Of a stretch of 63,098 nt of DNA, positions 1 through 8,222 are shown piece after piece. Source of the DNA: an uncultured bacterium (GTDB lineage: Bacteria > Verrucomicrobiota > Kiritimatiellia > CAIVKH01); the NCBI GenBank assembly GCA_937958885.1, contig CALGMT010000018.1, positions 1 to 63,098 of the forward strand, written 5' to 3'. Under the pieces are notes generated by a model. That model worked only from the letters and a program-made list of their open reading frames with translations. It had not been told where the DNA came from and did no database searches. Positions within the stretch are counted from its first letter, which is position 1; each line of letters opens with the position of its first letter. A program made the position numbers and the translations under genes.

Positions 1-309
1 GTGTTCCTCTTTGAGCTGCTCGTGAAAATGCTTCACGTTCCAGCCGTCGTACCGTTCCCGGTAGAGCTTCAGCACCGTCTCCACCTCCGCCAGCGGTACC
101 CGCCGGGGACTCGGCGCTCGCTTCCGCCGGTCGTAGAGCCCATCAAAGCCATACACTTCATACCGCCATCTCCACCGCCTCATCGTTCGCGGCCGTATCC
201 GCAGAATCTCCGCCGCATCCAACCAACTGATCTTCCCGGCCATCGCCCTCAGGATCACCTCTCGCATCGTCATCCCTCGCTGCTCCGCCGCTTCAGGATA
301 TCCACCCAT
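1..309 (-). CDS. IS transposase, N-terminal part (cut by window edge)
   Basis: Reading the minus strand from the ATG at 309 gives 103 codons without a stop down to base 1, so the gene continues outside the window. The visible part is a helix-turn-helix region (around residues 13-60, containing ISWLDAAEILRIRPRTMRRW) followed by GFDGLYDRR and a linker ending WNVKHFHEQLKEEH. This layout is familiar from ISNCY-type transposases, whose DDE catalytic core follows the HTH; that core is not visible here. Whether the copy is intact cannot be judged. The family name is from memory of related proteins; the HTH-transposase call is firmer than the family. Confidence 0.75.
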   Translation of the reverse strand, partial: MGGYPEAAEQRGMTMREVILRAMAGKISWLDAAEILRIRPRTMRRWRWRYEVYGFDGLYDRRKRAPSPRRVPLAEVETVLKLYRERYDGWNVKHFHEQLKEEH

Positions 310-346
310 GGTCTGTTCCTCCTCAGACCCATCCTTCCACGATTCC

Positions 347-392
347 TGCGGCCACTTCACTTGCTACCACTGCGGCCATATCATTTGCTACC
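347..392. repeat. Two imperfect 22-bp direct repeats at IS terminus
   Basis: Bases 347-368 and 371-392 match at 19 of 22 positions and share the core ttgctacc at their 3' ends. They lie between the transposase start and the element's outer end, the place expected for transposase-binding sites. Function is inferred from position only. Confidence 0.6.
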
Positions 393-450
393 GACACACG
401 GGCGATTCGCGGGTTGAAATGGCGGGGGCGGTCGCCTAGTCTCGTGGCGC

Positions 451-1806
451 ATGTCGTCCGATGCCCCCAACCCGCCCGCACACGAACCGGATCGCACCGC
501 GCCCGCCGCCGAGGCGCAGGAGCTTGTGCTGAATCTTGATTTTGTGCCCACCTGGGCACGAAAACCGGCGGAAAATCCCTATGCGGGCCGCGACGAGCAC
601 CCTGAACGGCCAGGGCGCGGGCAAGGGGCAGGCCGTCCGCGCGACCGGGATCGGGGCCGCGAGCGACAGGGCCCTTCGCGCGGAAAACCAGATCGAGAAT
701 CGCGCGGCCGCGATCGCGCGCCGCGCGCCGCGCAGCCGCCGCCGCGCTTGCCGATCCAGATTTCGTTTTTGCCCGAGCGCCACCAACTGGCAGCGCTGGT
801 GCGCCAGTTGGCTGCGGCAGAAAAAGCTTATCCCCTCACCTACCTCGCGCATCTGCTACTGGTAAAACCGGACTTTCATTTGATCAAAATCGAGGCGCGC
901 GGCGACCTGCAGCTGCACCAGTTCAAGCCGGACGGCGCGGTGTTTCTGGATCTCGAAACGCTGCGCGCACACGCCATCCGCAAACAACTTGCCGAATTGT
1001 TCGACGAATTCATCGAACAGACCGACCCGCCCGCCGGCCAGTTCGCCTGCGTGGGCCGCTGCACCCTGAGCGGCGAATGGCTGGGCCCGCCGAATTATCA
1101 CGGCTACCAGGAACGCCTGCTCGACCTGCACAGGACTCGCTTTCCACACTTGAAGATCGACGAGTACCGCGCGCGCATCGAATTGGTGCGCGATCCCGCG
1201 GCGATTGAACAGTGGAAGGAACAGGCGCGTACACGGCGCGTGTATCGTCCGAAGGGACAGCCGGATGCCGCCCCCATTTCGCGCGAAGAAGCCGTTCAGC
1301 AGCTCGTTCAGCGCCATCTGCCGAGCTGGCACGCCGCGGGTCGGCGCTTCATCATGCCCGCGGCGCTCGTTCGCGAGCTGCCGGACAGCCCGTTACGCCG
1401 ACAGATCGAAGACGCCTGGCAGCGCGAACATCGAAATCCCTTCACGATGACCCTCGCGCTGCGGCCGGCCTTCCGACATATGAAATTGCACCTGTTCAAA
1501 GCCGGGCGCGGCGAGACGTTTGTCACCGCCATTGTGCCAAAGCCGCTGGATGCCACGCATGCCGTCGAGACTATACGCGTGATGTTGAACCTGATCCGCG
1601 AGCACCCCGGATGGAATCGCACGCAGTTGGCCGAACACCTCAAACCCGGTCTGGACCCAAGCTCCGACGAAGCGCGGGATCTACTCGCGCCCCTGCGCTG
1701 GCTGATCGAAAAAGGCCATGTGATTGAATTCTTCGACGGCGCCCTGTCCGCGCCCTCCGCCCCAACTGCGCCGGCTACTTCCTCGGAAGCAGCCTCTCCC
1801 GCGTAG
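451..1806 (+). CDS. Conserved hypothetical protein with Arg/Asp-rich disordered N-terminus
   Basis: A 451-residue protein not recognised by family. Residues about 45-100 are low-complexity and rich in Arg, Gly, Asp and Pro (GRPRDRDRGRERQGPSRGKP), as in nucleic-acid-binding tails. Residues about 100-400 form a globular region with no motif I can name. The segment around 375-425 (LNLIREHPGWNRTQLAEHL, then LRWLIEKGHVIEF) reads like a winged-helix fold. The tail is Ala/Pro/Ser-rich. There is no signal peptide or membrane segment. It stands alone on the plus strand, next to the IS end and convergent with tsaD. A nucleic-acid-related role is only suggested by composition. Confidence 0.75.
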   Translation: MSSDAPNPPAHEPDRTAPAAEAQELVLNLDFVPTWARKPAENPYAGRDEHPERPGRGQGAGRPRDRDRGRERQGPSRGKPDRESRGRDRAPRAAQPPPRLPIQISFLPERHQLAALVRQLAAAEKAYPLTYLAHLLLVKPDFHLIKIEARGDLQLHQFKPDGAVFLDLETLRAHAIRKQLAELFDEFIEQTDPPAGQFACVGRCTLSGEWLGPPNYHGYQERLLDLHRTRFPHLKIDEYRARIELVRDPAAIEQWKEQARTRRVYRPKGQPDAAPISREEAVQQLVQRHLPSWHAAGRRFIMPAALVRELPDSPLRRQIEDAWQREHRNPFTMTLALRPAFRHMKLHLFKAGRGETFVTAIVPKPLDATHAVETIRVMLNLIREHPGWNRTQLAEHLKPGLDPSSDEARDLLAPLRWLIEKGHVIEFFDGALSAPSAPTAPATSSEAASPA

Positions 1807-1848
1807 GAACAATCCGATGCGTCGCTCGCTGCCGTTCACACCTCGCCG

Positions 1849-2892
1849 TCACAGCGGCCAGTGAGGCAGGATATCGGCATCGAACGGCGTCGGCTCCGCG
1901 CCCGATGCGAGCAACGCGGCGCCGAGGGCTGCCACCATCGCGGCGTTGTCGGTGCAGACCTCCGGCGCGGCCGCCAGAAACGGGATGCCCCGTTTTGTTG
2001 CAATCGCCGATAGCGCGCCGCGGAGCGCAGCATTTCGCGCCACGCCTCCGGCACAGCCGAGGGAGCGCACGCTTGTTTCGCGAAGCGCGCGCTCCACCTG
2101 GATTGCAAGCGTATCGACAACCGCCTGCTGGTAGCTCGCGGCGAGATCCGAAAGCCGAGGATCGTCCGGCGTGATCGGATTCGCCTTGAGGTAATACAAC
2201 AGCGCCGTTTTGAGTCCGCTGAAACTGTAGCAGTACTCCGGGTGGCTGACGCGAATATCGCGCCTCGCGTTGTGCACGTCGCCGCGCGGAAACGGCACGG
2301 CCCCCGGGTTCCCGCCGCGTGCGAGCCGCTCGATCTCGGGACCGCCGGGATAGGGCAAGCCCAGCAGCTTCGCGCCCTTGTCGAGCGCCTCGCCGGCGGC
2401 ATCGTCCACCGTCTGCGCGATCAGCCGATGCCGACCCGCGCCCTCGAACAACACGAGCGCCGTGTGTCCGCCCGACACAAGCAGCACGAGCGCGGGCAGC
2501 ACGCGCTCGGGCGCGAATCGGTCGGGCCCCAACAGGATCGAGAACAAATGCGCTTCCAGATGATGAACGCCCAGCAGCGGCTTGCCGAGCCGCAATGCGA
2601 GCGCCTTCGCCGCTTGGAAGCCGACCGTGAGCGAGGTCGCGAGGCCCGGCCCGCGCGTGGCGGCCACTGCGTCAATATCCGACCACTGAAGGCCCGCCTC
2701 GCCGAGCGCATGACGCAGGACGTCGGGCAGCGTTTCGACATGCGCGCGCGCGGCGATCTCCGGCACCACGCCGCCGTAGGCGCCGTGCCGAGCGATCTGG
2801 GAGCGCACGGCGTTCGCGAGCAAGACACCATCCTCGCGCGCGAGCGCAACGGCCGTTTCATCGCAGGACGTTTCGATGCCGAGTACGTTCAC
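1849..2892 (-). CDS. tsaD: tRNA N6-threonylcarbamoyladenosine transferase TsaD
   Basis: Transfers the threonylcarbamoyl group from TC-AMP to A37 of ANN-decoding tRNAs, in the cytoplasm with TsaB and TsaE. The protein is 347 residues, normal for the family. It opens with GIETSCDETAVAL, carries the metal-binding HHLEAH motif near residue 110 and the ASKH-fold segment LVSGGHTAL near 135. The start is GTG, overlapping the TGA of ctpA in a GTGA arrangement, so the two are probably translated together. tsaB, tsaC and tsaE are not in the window. Confidence 0.96.
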   Translation of the reverse strand: MNVLGIETSCDETAVALAREDGVLLANAVRSQIARHGAYGGVVPEIAARAHVETLPDVLRHALGEAGLQWSDIDAVAATRGPGLATSLTVGFQAAKALALRLGKPLLGVHHLEAHLFSILLGPDRFAPERVLPALVLLVSGGHTALVLFEGAGRHRLIAQTVDDAAGEALDKGAKLLGLPYPGGPEIERLARGGNPGAVPFPRGDVHNARRDIRVSHPEYCYSFSGLKTALLYYLKANPITPDDPRLSDLAASYQQAVVDTLAIQVERALRETSVRSLGCAGGVARNAALRGALSAIATKRGIPFLAAAPEVCTDNAAMVAALGAALLASGAEPTPFDADILPHWPL

Positions 2893-4175
2893 GGCGCGCC
2901 GCGGCCGGCGTACTGCTCGGGCGGCGCGGCCCGCGTGAATTTGAGGATGCCCTTCAGCACATCCACCGCGCGCTGTAATTGCACGTCTCTGGAGAGGTCC
3001 AGTGCGGTTCCGCCCGATTGGGCGCGCTGATTGAGCAGGTCGCGTAACTCTTCGGGCGACAACGGCACCACGATGTCGGGCTCGATCCCTCGCTCGTGAA
3101 TCACCTTCTCGGAAGGCGTGTAGTACTTGGCGGTCGTCAGGCGAATCGCAGATCCGTCGTCCGCCGGAAGCACGCTCTGTACGGAACCCTTGCCGAACGT
3201 CTTCTCGCCGATCAACACCGCGCGCCGATGATCCTGCAGCGCGCCGGCGAAAATTTCCGACGCGCTGGCGGTTCCGGCGTTCACGAGCACGACCATTGGG
3301 AAGCCTTCGTAACGCGCGCGGCCGCGAGCGCGATAGACCTTGTTCTGCTGGGCCTGCCGGCCCTGCGTAGACACAATCACCTGATTCCGTTCGAGGAACT
3401 TCTGCGTGACATCGATCGCCGACGAAAGCAGGCCGCCGGGGTTGTTGCGCAAGTCCACCACCAGCGCGCGCATGCCCTCGCCGCGCAGGCGGTCGAGTTC
3501 CTTTTGCAGGGCGTCGGCGGTCGGCTCGCTGAACTGGGTCACCCGCACATAGCCAATGCCGTCCTCCAACAGACGCGCATCCTTGACGGTAGCCACTTCG
3601 ATGTTGGCGCGCTCGATATCCACATCGACAAACGCGTTTCCGGGTTGTCGCAGGATGCGCAGCTTGACCCGAGTGCCCGGCGCCCCGCGCAACTTCTTCA
3701 CCGCCTCGGGCAGCGTGACGCCTTCCGTGGACTGGCCGTCGATCTCGACAATGCGATCGCCCGCGAGCAATCCGGCGCGAAATCCGGGGGTATCCTCCAT
3801 CGGCGCGATGATCGTCAGTCCGCCGTCCCGAATGCCGATCTGGATGCCCAGGCCGCCGAACTGGCCGGACGTTTCGTCCTTCATATCCTTATACATATCG
3901 GCGTCGAGGAACTGGCTGTGCGGGTCGAGCGATTGCAGCATCCCCTTGAGCGCGCCGTGCACGAGGTCCTTGTAGGAGACGCGGCTGGGGTCGACGTAAT
4001 TTTCCCGGATTTGCTCGATCACGCGCGTGAACAGGGCGATGTGCTGATAGGGATCATCCCCTCGCGCCTCGGCCGGTTCCTGCGAATAGAGGCGGGCCCC
4101 GACCACCCAATTCGCGGCCAGCAGGATCGCAACGATGATCCACCCTGCGCTTCGTCCCAATCGATTAGCCAACAC
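2889..4175 (-). CDS. ctpA: C-terminal processing peptidase, S41 family (CtpA/CtpB type)
   Basis: Periplasmic Ser/Lys protease that trims or degrades proteins from the C-terminus. The N-terminal hydrophobic stretch (about residues 10-26) is a signal anchor. A PDZ domain spans about 100-185 and the S41 core about 200-390. Catalytic Ser304 lies in NAGTASASEIF and Lys329 in GEKTFGKGSVQ, 25 residues apart as in B. subtilis CtpB. The 428-residue length is typical. The start is GTG, 6 bases after GGAG. It overlaps tsaD by 4 bases. It contrasts with the peptidase-dead relative at 21801-23084. Confidence 0.95.
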   Translation of the reverse strand: MLANRLGRSAGWIIVAILLAANWVVGARLYSQEPAEARGDDPYQHIALFTRVIEQIRENYVDPSRVSYKDLVHGALKGMLQSLDPHSQFLDADMYKDMKDETSGQFGGLGIQIGIRDGGLTIIAPMEDTPGFRAGLLAGDRIVEIDGQSTEGVTLPEAVKKLRGAPGTRVKLRILRQPGNAFVDVDIERANIEVATVKDARLLEDGIGYVRVTQFSEPTADALQKELDRLRGEGMRALVVDLRNNPGGLLSSAIDVTQKFLERNQVIVSTQGRQAQQNKVYRARGRARYEGFPMVVLVNAGTASASEIFAGALQDHRRAVLIGEKTFGKGSVQSVLPADDGSAIRLTTAKYYTPSEKVIHERGIEPDIVVPLSPEELRDLLNQRAQSGGTALDLSRDVQLQRAVDVLKGILKFTRAAPPEQYAGRGAP

Positions 4176-4426
4176 GTGACGCTCCGTTCCCTCTTCGTCT
4201 CCACACGCAGACCGCGCGGCATTCCGCGGCGCGCGGCGCGGCTGGGCGGGGTCTTCGGACCCGCTCTGTGTCGGCGCGTCCGGAGGCCGCGCCCGACTAA
4301 CGCGACTCGCTGATGAATGCCGCCAAACAATACAACGTATCCCGACCCTGCGCGGGATGCAACCATGCAGCGAGGAGAGTTGTTGTCGCCGACGGAAAGC
4401 GTACCCTATACTAGGAAATTGCGATC

Positions 4427-5635
4427 ATGCCTGTTCCGCCAAACACCCAGCCGCCCGCGCCGCGTTCGCTGTACTACAAGGAACGCCCGTCGGCGCGATC
4501 CCGCGTCGCACCGGAACCGCAACCGATTCCGCCCGCCGCCGAGCCGGCGCCGCGCCGCAAGGAGCCGAATCCGGGCATGCTGCATCTGCTACGGAATCTC
4601 CGCGTATTCGGCCTCTTCTTCGCCGGGATGGCGCTGGTTCTCGTGATCAGCATCGTGGGGCTGCGCATCGTCTGGTCCATTCGCGACCGCGAGCTGGCGG
4701 CGCCGCGACCGACGGAACTCCTCCAGCCGACGGCAGACCGGCGCGCGCCGACCACAACCGCCCCGCGCGAGGCCGCGTCCGCCGAGTCCGCGCGGACGGC
4801 GGCGCCCGAACTCGACACCGAACGCATCCGCCGCGCGGTCTTCCTCGCGCGCCACGCGCAAGCCTTGGAGGACGGCGGTTCGCTGCAGGAAGCCATCACG
4901 CGCTATCGCGAGGCGCTGGAGGTCTGGCCGCACTTGAGCGCCGTGTGGGGCCAGTTGGGCCGCGCGCACCTCAAGGCGCGCGAATTCGTGAAGGCTCAGA
5001 TCGCGCTCGAAAAAGCCGTACAGGGCAGCCCGGCAACGGCCGAGCTGATGAACGACCTCGGCGCGGCCCTCCTCTTCCAGGGCCAAATTGTCCGCGCCAT
5101 CAACCTGTTCGACGCCGCGGTCGAAATCGATCCGACCTTCCCGCCGAGCTACTTCAACCTCGCGCTGTGCCACATGTCCCGAAACGACCGCGTCGCCGCG
5201 CGCGCAAGTCTGCAGCAGTACCTGCGGCTGCGCCCGAACGACGCGCGCGCCCTGCGCGAACTCGCGTTCCTCGACGCGCTGGAGGGCCACCATGAAGACG
5301 CGCTGCGCGCGCTCGATCGCGCCATCGCGGAGGCGCCCGATTGGGCGCTGCTCTACTTCGACTACGCCGCCGTCTGCGCGCTGATGGGACGAATGGACCA
5401 GGCGATCGCGTTCCTCCAAAAGGCCGAGCCGCTGAGCAACCCGCGCGCCGTGTATCAAATCTATCGCGAACCCGCGTTCCGCGAAATTCGCCTCACCGAG
5501 CTCGGCAAGGAATTCGAACACGACCTCGCGCAGCGCGCCCGCGCGCGCATGGGCGAGGAGGCCGGCATGATCGATATTCAGCCGCCCAGCGAGCCGCTAT
5601 TCTCCTCCGACGCCCAACGCCCCGCGAACCGATAG
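4427..5635 (+). CDS. Membrane-anchored tetratricopeptide repeat protein
   Basis: A 402-residue protein with a Pro/Arg-rich cytoplasmic N-terminus (1-48), one membrane segment at about 62-84 (VFGLFFAGMALVLVISIVGL), a Pro/Ala/Thr-rich linker, then TPR units from about 145 to 365. TPR signatures include QALEDGGSLQEAITRYREAL, WGQLGRAHLKAREFVKAQIA and DLGAALLFQGQIVRAINLF. TPR arrays bind partner proteins; the partner is unknown. An AGGAAA sequence precedes the ATG. The gene is divergent from ctpA across 250 bases in which I see nothing else definite. Confidence 0.85.
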   Translation: MPVPPNTQPPAPRSLYYKERPSARSRVAPEPQPIPPAAEPAPRRKEPNPGMLHLLRNLRVFGLFFAGMALVLVISIVGLRIVWSIRDRELAAPRPTELLQPTADRRAPTTTAPREAASAESARTAAPELDTERIRRAVFLARHAQALEDGGSLQEAITRYREALEVWPHLSAVWGQLGRAHLKAREFVKAQIALEKAVQGSPATAELMNDLGAALLFQGQIVRAINLFDAAVEIDPTFPPSYFNLALCHMSRNDRVAARASLQQYLRLRPNDARALRELAFLDALEGHHEDALRALDRAIAEAPDWALLYFDYAAVCALMGRMDQAIAFLQKAEPLSNPRAVYQIYREPAFREIRLTELGKEFEHDLAQRARARMGEEAGMIDIQPPSEPLFSSDAQRPANR

Positions 5636-5691
5636 TGCGAGCGGGCGGGCGCGCCCGCGGGAGACATGCCGCAAACGTCCAGCGCTCGCGA

Positions 5692-7254
5692 TCAACCGAC
5701 GAGCGTCTCGCCCATCGCGATGGTCACGAGATCGGACATATCGCGGAAAGAAAACGGCTTTTGAAGCAGAAACACTTTTCGCGTCTGCAGCACGCGCTTG
5801 AGATCCGGATGTTCGGCGTTAAATCCGCTGATCAGAATCACCGGAACGCGGCGCCCGCTCTGGCGCAGCCACGAAACAAACTCCACCCCGTCCAAATCCG
5901 GCATGCTGAAATCGTAAATGATCAGATCCGGCGCCGCGTCGGACTCGGCCAGCTTCCGCTGCAACGCCTCGCCGCTTTCGCAACTGGCGACGGAATGCCC
6001 GTCCGCCGCGAGCACGCGCCGGCACAATTCACACACCGAGGGGTCGTCATCCGCCACCCAGATCGCGCTGGGCGCCAAGCGACGGCGGACCTGCTTGCCG
6101 GAGCGTGGAATCCGCTCGCGCACGACGGGGAACGCGACGCGCGTGCCTCCGTCGCCTTCCGATCCCGCGCCCTCCAGCACCTCGGCGACAATCTGTTCGA
6201 CCCCGCCCTCCTGCACGTTCCGCGTGACCACGCGCAGCGCCGCATCCGGCGCGGCGCTGTCCAGCGCATGGCGCAACAGGTTCAGCGCGACCGCGTGCAG
6301 CGCATCCGGCGCGGCGGGCACATCGTCGAACTCCGCGCGCAGGTCCAGCGCAATCCGGCTCGCGCCCGGACGCTCAGCCTGCAATAAGGCGAGCGCGTGA
6401 TCGAGTCGCTCGTGCAGCGACGACACCGGATCCTCGTCGCGAGGGGCACCCGCCACCGCCAGAATTTCCTCCGTCAGGCGACGCCCTTTCTGCGCGGCGT
6501 CGGCGACATGATTCAGCGCCGCCAGCGCTTCCGGCGGCAGTTCGATTTTCGCGAGCACCAGCGAGGTGTAACCGAGCACGATCGAGAGCAGGTTGCTGAA
6601 CTGGTGCGCAGCGCCTTCCGCCAGCGCGCCGAGACTCGTCAACGCCTCGTTCGACTCGCCGCCGCCCGACGCCAACAGCGCAGACTGCAACTGCGCCTCC
6701 AGCGCCGCCGCCAACGCATCGCGCAGGCGGCGATACAAGGCGGTGAACGACGCCAGGCGCTCGCCATTGCGGATGGGAAGCGCGGCGGCGGCGGCTTCCA
6801 CCGCCGCGCGGGGCACCCCGCTCGCAAACGCCAACTCTTTCAACTCGGCGTCGGAAAACGGCTGCTCGCGGAACTTGCCGCTCCGCAATAGATGCACCTG
6901 CGCGCCGCGCACCTTGATCGGCAGGGCCAGCTCGATCAGGCCGAACGGCCCGCGGTGCAACTGATCCTCGCCCGTTGCTTCGATCCGCTGCAGCCATTCC
7001 AGTTCCGACGCGAGAAATGCCTGGCGCGTCTCGGGCGACTTCAACAAGACTTCATGCACGAGCCGTTCCGACTCATCGAAAAGTCCCTTGTCGTTCCACG
7101 CGTCGACCGATTGCAACAACCGGGTCGCCGCCTGCACATCCATCCGCTTGAGGATCGGCGCCGCATCGGGGCGCAACACGGTATCCGGCAGATGAAGGCG
7201 GCGCAGCAGATGCCGCAACTGTTGCTGCAGGTCCGTAGCTTGTGTGGTGCTCAT
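5692..7254 (-). CDS. Sensor/receiver protein with degenerate histidine kinase core
   Basis: A 520-residue cytoplasmic protein. Residues about 85-185 may be a small-molecule sensor domain (FGLIELALPIKVRGAQVHLL). A DHp-like helix follows at about 205-260, with candidate phospho-His in EGAAHQFSNLL. An ATPase-like region holds an N-box-like stretch (LHAVALNLLRHALDS), but I cannot find G boxes in the short segment after it, so kinase activity is doubtful. Residues about 395-520 are a complete receiver: acidic pair in VADDDPSV, phospho-Asp in IIYDFSMPDLDG, then ILISG and Lys in LLQKPFS. No DNA-binding output domain. Order kinase-receiver resembles hybrid kinases. Its stimulus is unknown. Confidence 0.8.
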   Translation of the reverse strand: MSTTQATDLQQQLRHLLRRLHLPDTVLRPDAAPILKRMDVQAATRLLQSVDAWNDKGLFDESERLVHEVLLKSPETRQAFLASELEWLQRIEATGEDQLHRGPFGLIELALPIKVRGAQVHLLRSGKFREQPFSDAELKELAFASGVPRAAVEAAAAALPIRNGERLASFTALYRRLRDALAAALEAQLQSALLASGGGESNEALTSLGALAEGAAHQFSNLLSIVLGYTSLVLAKIELPPEALAALNHVADAAQKGRRLTEEILAVAGAPRDEDPVSSLHERLDHALALLQAERPGASRIALDLRAEFDDVPAAPDALHAVALNLLRHALDSAAPDAALRVVTRNVQEGGVEQIVAEVLEGAGSEGDGGTRVAFPVVRERIPRSGKQVRRRLAPSAIWVADDDPSVCELCRRVLAADGHSVASCESGEALQRKLAESDAAPDLIIYDFSMPDLDGVEFVSWLRQSGRRVPVILISGFNAEHPDLKRVLQTRKVFLLQKPFSFRDMSDLVTIAMGETLVG

Positions 7255-7315
7255 GCTGTCGCTGCCCCGCTATTTATCGTGTGAGTGCATGGATACCCGC
7301 CGTTCGAAAAGGCGT

Positions 7316-8092
7316 TTACGGCGCCTGCGCCCGCGCGCGCTGCATTTCTCCGATCCGCTGCCGCGTGAGGAACTCGATGTAGCGCTCGCGATAGGCCGCA
7401 TCCACACGCAGGCGCGTGTTCCGATCCAGCGTTTCGAAGGCGATGGTATCGATCGTATCCGCCTCCGTCTCCAAACGAAGCGCGGCGCCGTCAACCCCTT
7501 GAAAAACACCGCGCCGGATCAACCCATTGCCCAACCGAAGCTCGACGGCGTCGCCCGGATCGAACATCGGCGTGCGGCGATCCACCTCGGCATGGATGCG
7601 CTCGCGCTGGCGCGCGGCGACCTCGGCCCAATCGATCTCCGGCTCCGCCGGCGAGGCCGGCGTCTCGGCTTCACCCGCGCCGCCCTCCGCGGGCGCTGCT
7701 GCGGGAACATCCGCAGGCGTCTGTGCGGATGCAGGCGCAGCCTCCCCCTCTGCAGGCGTCGCTTCAGCCGCCGGCGCTGCCTCCGCGGGCGTCTCCGGAC
7801 CGGCCGGGTTCATGACCGGCGGCGGAGGCACGGGCGTCGGCTGCACGCCGTCATCCAGCGACCGCAAATACGCGACCGCGCCCGCGGCCAACACCACAAG
7901 CAGCAGTCCAAGCACGACAATCGGCGACGGCTTCCGCCCGGCGGCGCTCCCGACGCGGCGTTTCGTGCGGAGGTCGTACCCGCACTGCACGCAAATCACC
8001 GCGCCGACGGCCATCGGCTTGCCGCACGCCGGACACGACATCGACTCGTGCGCGGGTTCTTCCTCTTTTTTCAACTGAAGCCGTTCGCTCAC
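7316..8092 (-). CDS. Zinc-ribbon protein with one membrane segment and Ala/Pro linker
   Basis: A 258-residue protein of unknown function. An N-terminal zinc ribbon has two CxxC pairs (SCPACGKPM and VICVQCGYDLRTKRR). A membrane helix follows at about 58-76 (VVLGLLLVVLAAGAVAYL). Residues about 80-155 are low-complexity Ala/Pro/Glu. The C-terminal part from about 160 is soluble and includes a short beta-rich stretch (VELRLGNGLIRRGVFQG). The topology suggests a cytosolic ribbon and an exported C-terminal domain. The start is GTG after GAGGT; ATG at 8041 is an alternative that would keep the ribbon. Confidence 0.75.
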   Translation of the reverse strand: MSERLQLKKEEEPAHESMSCPACGKPMAVGAVICVQCGYDLRTKRRVGSAAGRKPSPIVVLGLLLVVLAAGAVAYLRSLDDGVQPTPVPPPPVMNPAGPETPAEAAPAAEATPAEGEAAPASAQTPADVPAAAPAEGGAGEAETPASPAEPEIDWAEVAARQRERIHAEVDRRTPMFDPGDAVELRLGNGLIRRGVFQGVDGAALRLETEADTIDTIAFETLDRNTRLRVDAAYRERYIEFLTRQRIGEMQRARAQAP

Positions 8093-8222
8093 ACCGTTAC
8101 CTCACGTCTCGGCATGATAGGCAAACAGGCCGCGCGAGACAAGCGTCGCCCGGCGCTGCATCCGGGCTTGTCAGACCGTGTTCGTCCCGTATGCTAGGAC
8201 GCTTTCTGGAGGACGCCCCCGC

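Larger units (their letters stand above)
1..397. mobile_element. Insertion sequence end (partial)
   Basis: Contains the truncated transposase (1-309) and its upstream terminal region. About 85 bases separate the start codon from the probable outer end near 391-397, where the sequence reads ccgaca on the plus strand (TGTCGG reading inward). The element enters from the left edge and stops before the gene starting at 451. The exact end and any target duplication cannot be fixed without the other end. Confidence 0.6.

Noticed and set aside
1-417. 138-codon plus-strand frame at the left edge
   Set aside because: The minus-strand frame over the same bases matches an HTH transposase; the plus frame is Pro/Leu/Arg-rich without features.
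4383-4412. Promoter TTGTCG-N18-TATACT before the TPR gene
   Set aside because: The -10 would sit directly against the Shine-Dalgarno, leaving a start site between it and the ATG, so the match is probably chance.
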